Assembly: GCA_019055375.1 (NCBI GenBank)
Contig: JAHQIW010003624.1
Coordinates: forward strand, 124,001-188,000
DNA from: Parelaphostrongylus tenuis
Lineage: Eukaryota > Nematoda > Chromadorea > Rhabditida > Metastrongylidae
Reading direction: 5' to 3'
Length of the DNA stretch: 64,000 nucleotides
Shown: piece by piece, positions 1 to 12,000 of the stretch
Layout of the letters: each line of letters opens with the position of its first letter
Numbering within the stretch: the first letter of the stretch is position 1
Notes under the pieces: generated by a model
What the model saw: the letters and a program-made list of their open reading frames with translations, nothing else
The model's database searches: none
What the model was told of the DNA's origin: nothing
Position numbers and translations under genes: made by a program

Positions 1-72
1 ATCTTTGTTCATTTGGAGAAGTCGCATCATCTGCAACTGTGTTGCCTCTAGAGGAGCGACAACGGACAGTTC
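1..72 (-). CDS. utx-1: utx-1 exon 13 (partial, runs off the window)
   Basis: An acceptor (tttacag) precedes a phase-0 open frame of 24 codons that runs to the window edge. It contains [16 protein letters not shown], which resembles the conserved UTX block after the TPRs (TPQKLQHLEQL in human). An additional small exon between this one and 3710 cannot be excluded. Confidence 0.6.
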
Positions 73-3000
73 CTGTAAATATGAAACAATTTAAACTCTG
101 CCTATGTAACAAAAAAGAACTTTTCATCTAACCGCTTTTAGCAGTGGTATATGTTACAGATACATATCCAATAATGCTGAATGATATACAAAACCTTGAA
201 ACTCAGGCAGGAACTAAACCGACATTTCACCTTTAGCGAGAGCTAACTAACTGCACTATCGAGGCTCCCTATAGGTATCAAACCCCAAAATGTGCTTGCC
301 AGGCCAAACCGTGGACGGTTGGTTACTGAAGGATCCACTTATATCGCAAAAAAGTGATAGTAGATTAGGAAAAAAGCAACGCATACGATTAGAATGCGTC
401 TCCGAAAAAAGTAGAATGTGGGTTGGATTTCTGTCTAAGGTCCACATATTTTTTTTTATAACAAACATTATCAAGTCATAAAATTACCTGTACACCCTCC
501 AATGGTGCCGCTAGCTCCCCCATTTTCCAAATTGCGCTTCCGTCTCGATATCTTTGATGTTTCTGCTAAAAAACCGTAACATAAATGAGCGGAAGGAAAG
601 TCGTGAACACAACTTTTAGAATGAAAAAGAATCAAGGCTCTCAGCCTTTATCAATCTCTAATGATGGATGCGCCGTGCTCTCGTCTTCCTAGCATCGTTT
701 GAAGTGACTGAAATAATATTCGGCCTTTGGAATGACTCGCTGTCACCTAACAATATATTCAAGTCAACGCTGCCATCCTCCAAGAAAAATTCTATACCGA
801 ATTGCCGCCACGGCGGGTTGGAAGGTTTGGTGAGCCTTGAGCGCTACAAGATCGAACCGTCGATCATTCATTGGTCGACCAGGTGTGTGTCGTAAAGCAC
901 CTTTAAGCACTGCGCCATACGAGCTCCAACAACAGCTACGGTATTGAATATCTCTGAAGAACATCACCATGCCTTGTTCGACAAAGATCTTCCGCTCGGT
1001 AGACAGTTTCTGTATGAAATACAAGGAGCCTCGACGCAAGAAATACGGGATTGAAACACCACGCATTTCAGATAAGCAGATATCATCGTGATGAGAGAAA
1101 CGAGCTTGTATCTTACAAATTAAAGACCCGCTTTCCTATGATCTTTACGAAACTGATAGGGGTTAATGCATGAAGAGAAGTGTTGATTCTAATCACAAAA
1201 TGAGCATGTGACTGGACTAAATGCACTGAAATCGATGTCAATCTACTGTTATGTACAATTGTTATTAACTGTTACTAACTACAAAAAGTTATTGACTACA
1301 AAAAATAAGTTGACACAGACATTATAGATAATAACAGATAGAAAAACACACGTCAACAACGTATAAACATGTCTTTCATTCATGTATAATGTGTTAATCA
1401 ATCCCTAAAGGATGCTTCATACAATAATTTTTATTAAGCATCTCGTTTGAGGTGGCTGTATCCCTTTGCGGACGATGAGGGAACATTCTAATCACCAAAA
1501 TTTCACAAGTCGCTTTTCGCTGAGCAAAGCTCCTTAACCAGGATCTAAGTATTCAGTGGAAAGCTTAACCTCCGGGATTCCGACACCTTGCTTGGTTTTC
1601 AAAAAGGCCTTCGCAGTACGCTGTGGCAGCAAAAACAACACTGTTTCACACTTGGCTTGCCCAACTACCTTAGCTGAAGTCTGTGGATCGCTTTTCTTTC
1701 GGACTATACTAGAGTCATTCGACAGCCTAAATTTCGGTGGATTTGAAGCTCGAAATGGTTCTCAAAAGGATTTTCAGAGCGCACTGCGAGAGCAAAAACA
1801 GAATTACGTTTCACATTCGGAATTTTTTTGCATATAAGATTTATATATCACAAAAAAAACACAAACTTGTAGAGAAAATCATGCTCTATCAGAGCGGCAC
1901 AAAGAACCCGAGATATTTACCGAAATAGACGAAAAATCTTAGTAATAGAACAAAAATCGCGCGCCACTGGCGATATTATTTATATTGTCGTCCGTGAGGG
2001 GATATATACACGTCTGGCCTTTAAATGACTCGCTGTGACTAGCAATGTATCAAATCAGTGCGGCTATCCTTTCAGACAAGTCTAATACCAATTCACCAAA
2101 CCCGGAAGGGTGGAACTTTTGTTGAGCGCCTTGGACGATGCGGGATCGAATCATCGATCATTCAATCATCGACGACATGCGTGTCGCAGAGTACCTCTAA
2201 CCACTAGGCCACACAAGCTCCGTCCACAGCTCCGATATTTGATTTCTAAAGAACATCACCGTGTCTTGTTCAACGAAGATCTTTTATTCAGTCGACAGTT
2301 TTCTGCTTGGAGAAAGAGGAGCTTCCGATGCACGAAGCATGAGAAAGAAACACCACGTATTTCAGATAAGCAGATATCATCGTGAAAAGATAGACAAACT
2401 TATATTTCAGAAGTTAAAGTTCCGTATTCCTATGATCTCTACGAAACTGATACGGGCGAATGCAGGAAGAGATGTGTTGATTCAAGTTAGAAAACAATTA
2501 TCGTGATCACACTAAATGCACTGAAATTAATGTCAATCTACAGTTAGTGCTATTGGACGATATTGGAAGCTGTGAGATCGAACCATTGACCACGCGCGTC
2601 TCAGGAAACTCTAAGCACTGCGCCACACGCGCTCAATGCATGTACTAGATACCGATTCAAATATATTGACGAGTTCTTGCCACTAATAAGTTAAAAGTGC
2701 ATTTCGTAACAAATATTTACTGCTTCAACTCCTGCAGTCTCTTAACTCAATCACCGATTACGGTTTAGCTGTTTATCGTGCACAACCCTTTCTAGCCCCA
2801 ATGAACAATGACTTGTAGATAACTTGACCACGAAGTCACACAGTCGCATCGGCTTGCTTGACACGTTCAAATATGGACGTTTCGTTCTTGAAAAACGCGA
2901 TATACCCCCAAATTAACTGGCTAAACGTTATTATGAGAGCATGGTACATATAGATGGTTGGAAAGGCTTGGCTTGGCTCTGGTACGAAACCGGACGATGA

Positions 3001-6000
3001 GAACGGTCGCCAATGATCGTTAGCCCTAACAGGACCATGGATACACGGCCTCTGCGTTCCTAAGCTTCAAAAACATTTCGTCTAACAATGGCTTCTAACG
3101 GCGTCTGCTAATGTTAGAAGCAGCACCCCAGGACTTAGACGTCGTTGCTAGACACAACACGCTGAAGATTTACGCCATTTCTGAACGCAACACGCCGAAG
3201 GTTGGAGACGCAGAGGCCGTGGGTCCATGGTCCCATACGTTTTAGTAGTTGACACTAACCATACGAAGCAAGATAAAACGAAGCCTGCTCTCTAGAAATT
3301 ACCGAATGCGGTAATTACGCCGACATGAGACATATGAATCGTTCATCTAAAACGCAACAGATTGTCGTCATGAAGTCAGCGCCATGACACTTTATGCAGT
3401 AACTGGAAACATCTTTGGAAAATTCTCTGGTACTTGAAAATGAGAGTTCTCATATATCAGAATAAACATAAATGCCTTTTCGTAGCAAAAAAGGTCTGAA
3501 TTCTGATGTTCATTACATTCCATTCATTATTATTGTTTCGAGTCGTAATATAACATCTCGAAACTGTCTGCACTTCAAAGCAGTAATCACATTTTGTAGA
3601 CATCAGGTGAATTAATAAACCCTAGCAAAGACACTGAATAGGGCAAGACACCTAAATTAGATGAATGATACCTTTTCCTTGGTATGATAATATATAGCTT
3701 AGAACCCACCTTGAGAAAATCCTCCTGCCTAACTCTGAGCTCGGACGGAATCGGCTGCCCCCACGCGTCCTTCAAGCAAGGAAGCCGGAATGACCTTCAG
3801 CAAATAAAGAAATCAATATCCCTCTTATTCAATGAGGAAGTCTTATTAAGAGCTTAACGAAATAAAAGTGTATATTTGTTCAAAACACGAAGCGACCACT
3901 GTAAGCAAAAGTGACGTCGGTGTAACAGATGCGAGGCTTCGAACAATAAAATTATTCAGATCACCACATCACGTACGAGTTAGATGTAACAGTTCTAGCA
4001 CCAGTGAAGTGAGCAGATGTTTGAAGTTCCTTCTCAAGTACAAGTATACGAGCCTTCAACGGTTCAGGAGCTGCTGAAAGTACTATGGACGAGGAGAAGA
4101 GAACATGACAAAAAAAAAATCTTGCCACTTAATGCCACCATTATCCCTTTGCGGATGATAACGTTTTTTTCAAGATCCTCAAATTTTCAGAGCTCTTTCG
4201 TAGCTAAGCAAAGCTTTTTATCCAAGATTTGAATGATCATTCGAAAGCTCAAATCTCGGAGATTCCGATACTTTGCCTGGTTTTTGAAAAGGCCTCTGCA
4301 GTGCGCTGTAGTAGCAAGAATAAAATTATGTTCCACACTCGGTTTGCCTTATTTCCTCGATCAAAGTGTATGAATCGTTTTTTTTTGGACTACAATAAGC
4401 TCATTCGATAGCACAAATCTCGACGAATTTGAAGCTCAAACTGGTTCTCAAAAACGTTTTCACAGAGCACTCTGAGAGCAAAAATAAGAATACTGTCCAC
4501 ATTCGGATTTTCTTCGCACATAGGAGTTACATATGTACAAAAAGTATACAATCTTGTATAGAAAATCATACTCTATTGGAGCGGCACAAAGAACCTCAAA
4601 TATTTCTCGAGGCAAAAGAAAAAATCTATGTTGAAGACTGAAAATGGCGTGCCACTCACTGAGTTGCTTCGACTATGTTGCCGTACGCAAAGGGATATTA
4701 TTTGTATTATAAGCATTATTGTTAACATTACTTATTATGATTACTATTAAGACGAAAAAGTGAACTGAAGGGATGATTTTAAGAACTTTTCGAAAGTCTT
4801 CCTTGAACCACATGAGCATTTGTTCAAATAACTCACATAATTCGGATAGTTTACTCCTATAAAATATAAAAAACTACTTTAGGGACACAAAATTATTCTT
4901 ATATTTTACTCTACCCTATTCCCTACAGTTAGTTTATTGTGAATACTGTACGAATACAGATACAGCATTGTTGTTCATTAGGTGATCAGAGACCAGCTAG
5001 TGTAACTGAGGCTCTAACAGATAACCATAGATAAAAAAATCTCTCTCTCTCTCTCTTTCTCTCTTCTCCCTTTGTAACCAACGCAAAATTTTGTTTCAAT
5101 CCGACAATTATCGAATTATATCAATGCTATCAAAGAAGAACCCTCCTACAATCACAATCCCAAGACTAAAACACAACCAAACAGACCCCGAAGCAGAACA
5201 CCCATTCTGTTCCCGGTTTTAGAACCACAAACCACGTTAGATCTCATGCTTAAAAAAATATCCACTTATCAACGTCAAAGTTAGTAGGAAAGTCGCTTCC
5301 ACTGAGTGAGTAAGTGCCAGAGATCATTCCTTATCTTCTCTTCATAAATGCACAAGTACACCGTCCCCAGTTCGACGGAATCTTTTCATTTCAAAACAAA
5401 AACCTATCCGATAAATCTGATAGCATATTTTTGGCCTCCATCCGAGACGGGAAGATTCCTCTATTCAGAGTGTGTAACATTCTGCAAGGAACCAACTGAA
5501 CCGAAAGGCATGATACTACTTAGTGATGAGGCTGCAAGGCCGAAACACGTGTCTAGCACTCTATAGGCGCCATACCAGACCTAATATATACGATATATTT
5601 CCGAACGAAAATAGAATAAAACTAGATGGCGCACTACAAAGCACGATATTTACTCCATTCAATCGGAATTCTACGGTTCTTTATAATGATTAGGAAGATG
5701 CTATCCAACAACACCTTGCTATCCAAACATCAAGTTCTCTCATCATCAGCGGTGACAAAATATCACTCAACAAAAGAGACCTAACAAAAAGATCTGAAAA
5801 AATTCTAACAGTCATCAATTATATCAGTCCTTTCAAACAGGCACCTATAACGACAACACAAGACTAACGCCCAACGAAACAGACCATAAAGCAGGACACC
5901 CAATTTCTTAGGATAAGTTTTTGGTCTCAGAACGTAAAATAACCACGTTAGACCTTATGAACGGCACAAATATCACTTATCAACGTCAAAGTCAGCAGGA

Positions 6001-9000
6001 AAGTCGCTTTCACTAAGTGAGTAAGTGCGAAGACATTATCTCTTACCTTCTCTTCACAGTGGCACAAGTATCCTGCCCCAGTTCGACGCTGTCATATGAA
6101 GAGAAAACCTATCCGAAAATTCTGATAGCATAATTTAAGCCTCTATACAAGAGACAACGATTCCTCAATGTGGAGGTATTATCCCCCTACAAGAAACTGA
6201 CTGAACCGAAAAGCATCGTGCTAGTGATGAGGCTGCAAAGTGAGAAAAATATGTGTCTAGCACTTTATCAATGCATGACAGACCTCATATATGCAAGGCT
6301 TTAAAAATATACCGTCAAGATGTATTTATTTCAAGCGATGTCTTGAAATAGTCCATGTTGAAAGTGTTAATATCCGACGAAGTATTAAATAAAAATAGAT
6401 TAAAACCAGACGATGCATTAAAAAGGGCAATGTTCTCTCATCTGTTCACTTAAAGTTCTCAGAATTTTGCGTTTCCCTATAATAGAAATAATTGGAAAAA
6501 CACTACGTAATAACACCTTGGCTATCCAAACATCACGAAGTTTCCTCATCATTAGCGGTGACAAATTACTACTCATCAAAATTAAGGTAACAAAAAGAGT
6601 TTTTTTTTTCTCCATAAATGCCAAGAGAACTCGATTCAAACAGTTAGAAGGCCACCATCACTATAACACTTCTGACGAGAACACAAAAAACAAGGCATAT
6701 ACGTGTACAAATAATATTTTTGAGAAGCATAATAGTATTTGATGGAATTTCTATCGTCATAATAAATCCCATATAAATATCCTTTCGCATGGTGGATATC
6801 ATTGAGCATTCATTATCACCAACACTATGGAAAATAGATCTCATAATGAGCCATTCATCCTATGGATTAGTCAACCAACTATAATTTCTCGCTAAAAAAA
6901 AAAAAATCCTAGCCCCTCAAACTATCCACTCATCTTCAAATTACCTAAACCTAGGTTTCAACTCTACATATTTTCAAAGTCATAGCGAAAATCCCCCCTA
7001 TTAACCACATATTTAGAAATACCATCGTCTCCTACACGACGAAAAGTCTACAGATTTCCAGGTAAAATCCAAAAATCCCAGAAAATAACCGCATGTATCC
7101 GAATAAATGCCTTCCTCTCCAGCACAACGAAATTCTTTACCACTGCATTTATTCAATTCAATTCAAGTGTCTCAATAAGAGCCTCAAAGAAAAAAAAAGG
7201 GAAGAAACGAAAGGATAAAAATATGCTCTAGCGAAAAAAGATGCTCCAGGAGGACGAAAATCCATGCTCGTAGATCACAAAAAATCAACACCATTTCGGA
7301 GGATTCCCAGCACCATAAGGATTTCTATCGGAATTAATCGGATTTAAGAACGATGCCCACAATTTTTTTTTACATCTACAGTCTTGTATTAGTCCCGCAA
7401 AAAAGTCGCTTAGATAAATGCGCAGGCGTCACGTGTCGATGTGGACGCATCGCTGCTCTGCTCGAATGAAACCATTCATTCATTCTTCATTCATTCATTC
7501 ATTCATTCATTCATTCATTCATCCGTTCATCCATCCACTCATTCATTCATTCATTCATTCGTTCGCGAGACCACTAGAGGCATGACGCCTTCGATGTATG
7601 AGACATAGAGAAGTGGAAAGAATGTCGAGTTTTTTAGAAAATCATTCATGTGGCGTTGCAATATCAATGAAGTTGCACTACGAGAAATTCAAAGATCTAT
7701 GCGAAGACGAGGAGAGAAACGAGACACACAAAATGCCACAACGCAACGGCACGCCACTTGGCCGCGTGCCAACGAACAAACAATATCGATCGACCGGCAC
7801 CCGCGTGCGCCTGCCTATTGACGACGACACCGCCCAGCGTCCGTCAGTCCGTCCGTCCGTCCACCCTTCCCCACAATCGGCGATCCGCCGTTGCTCCCGT
7901 CGGTCGTCGGTCGTCGGTCCGTCCACGGGTGCGTGCCAGCCCTCTCACGACGCGACACCAAGGGGTGGGGTGGGTGCCTTAACCCTTAGCGAATAGTGAG
8001 AGCCGTCTTCGCTGGCTGACGACTTTGTAGCCTTCTTTTTCGCTGGAAAAAGCATTTTCAGCCAAATTTTAATAGTCTTTCGAAAGTTCAAGTCACGGCA
8101 CTAAGTCACTGGGCTTGATTGCTGAAAAGGCCTTTTCACTGGGCTGTAGCAGCGAAAAAAAATCATTTGGTTAGAGTCGTCTTCGGTGCCTTACGATTTT
8201 GTGGCCTTCATTTTTGCTGGAAAAGGTATTTAAGCAGGATTTTAGTGGTCATTCGAAAGCTTAGATCTCGGCAATTTCAACAATGTGCTTGGTCACTGAA
8301 AAGGCCTTTTCATTGCGCTATAGCAACGAAGAGAAAATCATGTTCTTCACTCGAAGTGCTTTGTTTGCACCTAGGCTCCGATAAGGCTTTCCATTAGACT
8401 ACTGATATTCATTCAACAGCACAAATCTCACTGAATTTCGAAAATCAATTTTGTTCTCGAGAAATTCTTCATAATGCGTTATAGGAGCGAAGAAAAGGCT
8501 ACGTCTCACACTTGGGGTTTTTTTTCGCAGATAAGGGTCATATATGCTCAAAAAGTATACGAACGTGTAGAGAAAACTATGCACTATCTGAGTAATACAG
8601 AAACAACTAAAATTTATCTCGAGACGAGGAATAATCTAGTAACGAAAATCGTACATGGCTTGAGAAAATCGATCAAACTACCGGGTTAACCCTAATCAAT
8701 AGCGCCAAGAGAGGACAGTCGACGGCGAATGTGGTTGGACAAAATTGAGGGGAAGAGGTCACCATCACAGCAATGAGCACACAATACACGAAATATCATC
8801 GAGTCGCCGAAGATGTTGAACGCTTTAGCCTTTACTTCATTGATATTTCTCTTCCATCGACATAGTAAAGGATTAAAGGATAAAGCTCCCGGCGTGGATC
8901 ATCGCCCGAGGGATGTGGCCACGCATTCGTCTTCCATTTTTTAGATTCGTTTAGGGGGATTGGATGCATATCTGATTTTTACAATGATTCGCGGTGGCCT

Positions 9001-12000
9001 ACCGCTGTATCGAATCATCGATGCTTATTTTCCCAGACAAGCTCGCTACCAATTCCACTGACCCTAGAGGAATGAATTGCTTCGCGAGCCATAAGCACGA
9101 GGTCGACCATTATTGTGACCTGGTGTGCGACTGAGAGCACTTCTAACCACTGCGCCACATGTGCTCCGATAACATAATTAAGGGGATAAAAGATAAAGCT
9201 CTCGGGGTTGACCGATACCTGAGGGATGCGCCACGCACTGCACTCGTCTACAATTTCTAACTTCCTTTGAGGTGACTGAATGCATATCTAGCCTTTACAA
9301 TGACTCGTTGTGACTTTCCTTTATATCGAGAGAGTGCTTCTTACTCTCCCAGACTGAGTCTGCGATCATTCTAGTACCAATTCACCGACCCAGGAGGGAT
9401 GGATGGCTTGGTGAGCCATAAGCGCGAGGTCGAACCATTACTGACCTTGTGTGCGACTCAGAGCACCTCTAACCACTACGCCACATCAGTTTTTATGAGG
9501 CATATTATGACAGGAAATCAGGAAATCAATCACCACAACGATTATGAGATGTGAGCAAAAGTCGTCAGAAGCCCAGCGGTGCTTCGAATCCGCGATTATC
9601 AATATCACCGGAGGAGGGATCCCATTGAAGTTACCCAATGAAGACGTGGGAAAACTTCGCAATACGCTTCTTATTTCCTTTCAAAAGTAGATAGTCCAGC
9701 GCAGCAGTTTACTATTCCAGTAATATTCAAATTTGTGCTTGTGAAGCCAAGATAAATAGTCAGCAATTAGTCGGAAACAGATTCAAACATTCTAAGATGT
9801 TGAACGATCAGCAAAAGATTCGACCCCAGGCAATAGTTGGACCCACGTTTCACCCATACCCTGGGGGCGGTAGTAAAGCGGTGGCCTTGCCAGAGTGTGT
9901 ACTGGTAGCACGCGCTTTTGTATGGGTAGAACTCGAGTTCAGCAACAGCCTCAGCCATGTGTTTTGCATAAAAGAATAAAAATATAGCTATCAGCGTTGA
10001 ACAGTCCTCAAGGAATGCGGCCAAGCGCTCGTCTTCAATTTCTAGCCTCGTTCAAGGTGATGAAGCATACCTGGCCTTGACAAAGATTTGCGGTGGCCTA
10101 CCGTTGTATCAAGTCAATGCTGCTTATCCTCCTAGACATGTCTAGTACTAAATTACGGACGACACTGAAGGTATGGATGACATGGTGAGCCTTGAGCGCA
10201 ATATCGAACCATCGTACTTGTGGGCGACAGGATCACCTCTAACCGCTGCGCCACATGCACTCTAATAGAGTATAGCATGACAGGAAATACAATACCACAA
10301 CGATTTTCACATATGAGGAAAAGTCGTCAGAAGCCCAACTGTGCTTCGAATCCGCGTTTACCATATTACTGGAGGTGGGATCCCACTGAAGACATCGGGT
10401 AAACTGCACAACACGCTTCTATTTTCTTTCCATAGAAGATAGTCCAGTGCAGCAGCTTACTATTCGAGTAGAATTCGACTTTGAGCACGAGAAGCCAAGA
10501 AAAATGGTCAACAACTCGGAAACATTTCTAAACATTCAAAGATGTTGAAAGGTTAGCAAAAGATTCGAATCCAGGCGATAGTTGGAACCGCGTTCCACCC
10601 ATATCCGAGAGCGGTAGTAAAGCGGTGGCCTTGATGGTGTAATGGTAGCTTGCGCTTCCTGGATGGGTAGAACCCGGGTTCAACAGCAGCTCGAGTCGAA
10701 TGTTTAGCACAAAAGGGTAAAGTATAAAGCTTTCGGTGTTGAACAATCCCCAAGGGGGATGCGCCATGCATCGAATTTGTCTTCAATTTCCAACGTCGTT
10801 TGAGGTGATTGAATGCATATCTGGCCTTTACAATAACTCACGGTGGCCTTTCACTATATCGAGTGAGTGTTTCTTACTCTCCCAGACAGGTCGGTGATCA
10901 ATCTGGTACCAAGTCATCGACCCAGGAGGTTGTATGGCTTGGTGAGCCATGAGTGCGAGATCGAACCATTATCCACTTTGTGTGCGACGCAGAGCACCCC
11001 TAACCACTGCGCCAAATGCAGCGTTTTGCATGCTGCGCAGTATTCTCTAATTTATATTTAGAAGGCCATATCACTTCCAAAAAGCAGTGAAATAGAAAAT
11101 TTTCATGAATCATGTGGATCCAAACATTACTAGATTGTCCATTACCCCAAAGTGTTCAATCGTCAATCTGAAAAATCAGCGCGAGTTTAATTCGTATCAA
11201 GACTGCATAGAACTAATTACACCAATTATACAGAAAATTATCACGTTTTCAGACCACAGCTCTTCTGATGGTACCAAGCACTTATTAAACTACTAGCAAG
11301 TGAGATGGTTAAGCATACAAATCCCGCATATCGCTCACGAGAAACAATATATCTTGCTAAGGCCTAACGAAATGACTAATATAGAAATAACTGTTAAGAT
11401 TAGTAAATGACCTTCTTCAAATATCCTCTGAACAATCATGAGCTACCACCGATACAACCTAAAACGAAATTCGAAGGCATAAGGTGGATTGACATGAAAG
11501 TTCAATGATGACGTGAAGATACGAACCATCAGAATCCTGCATGACAGTGTTCCTGTCAACTTCTCCGCGTAGGCAATTTAGAACAATTCTGTGAAGACAT
11601 CGGAGAAAACTATGATAGAAAATGTAATTAATACAATGGAACGGAATATTGAGCAGAGTTGAGAAGACAAAAAACCTTCCAGTCGAGACCACTTACTCGC
11701 GGTCTCGCATGACTGGAGAATGAGACTGGATTGGATCAAAATATCAGTCCGAGATATTGTGAGAGTTCACGCGCGCGATCACAAAGCATATCTACCAGCA
11801 ACGATTCATTTTCAAATTCGACTTTTTCCTCTCTTTTTTCCTTTTTTTTCCTCATTTCTCACCCATGATAACACGCTCGCGACTGATGTATTGCTTCCAC
11901 ACTCATACACGATCTTCATAAGCTGGGAGTCATTTCTACTCATTGCATCACATTAAGGCTAGAGGTCAACGAACTGAAAAACCGCGAAATCTTGTGATCT

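Larger units (their letters stand above)
628..2545. repeat. Tandem duplication of a SINE plus flank, about 640 bp per unit
   Basis: Unit 1 (about 628-1250) and unit 2 (about 1386-2545) share the SINE and the same non-SINE flank, for example cagataagcagatatcatcg at both 1072 and about 2363 and the shared end ctaaatgcactgaaat. Unit 2 is longer because a 546-bp MITE is inserted in its SINE. Confidence 0.7.
5105..6640 (+). repeat. Tandem repeat of about 704 bp with a hammerhead-like motif in each unit
   Basis: Two diverged head-to-tail units. Matching landmarks are gtcaaagttagtaggaaagt (5275) with gtcaaagtcagcaggaaagt (about 5985), ggaaagtcgctt with gtgagtaagtg in both, and gctatccaaacatcaag (about 5718) with gctatccaaacatcacg (about 6519). 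A tgatgaggctgcaa core lies at 5524 and 6225. No coding sequence is recognised. It lies in the long utx-1 intron. Confidence 0.7.
9178..11022. repeat. Tandem array of SINE plus a shared 500-bp unit (period about 770 bp)
   Basis: Segments 9490-9985 and 10262-10715 are near-duplicates: tgctt-cgaatccgcg, atagtccag-gcagcag and ggcggtagtaaagcggtggc-type landmarks recur at the same spacing. Each is preceded by a SINE copy and the array ends in another SINE. Confidence 0.7.

Noticed and set aside
7598..7996. 132-codon plus-strand frame
   Set aside because: It runs through a CpG-rich gtcc repeat, is matched by an open minus frame, has no recognisable domain and lies inside a utx-1 intron.
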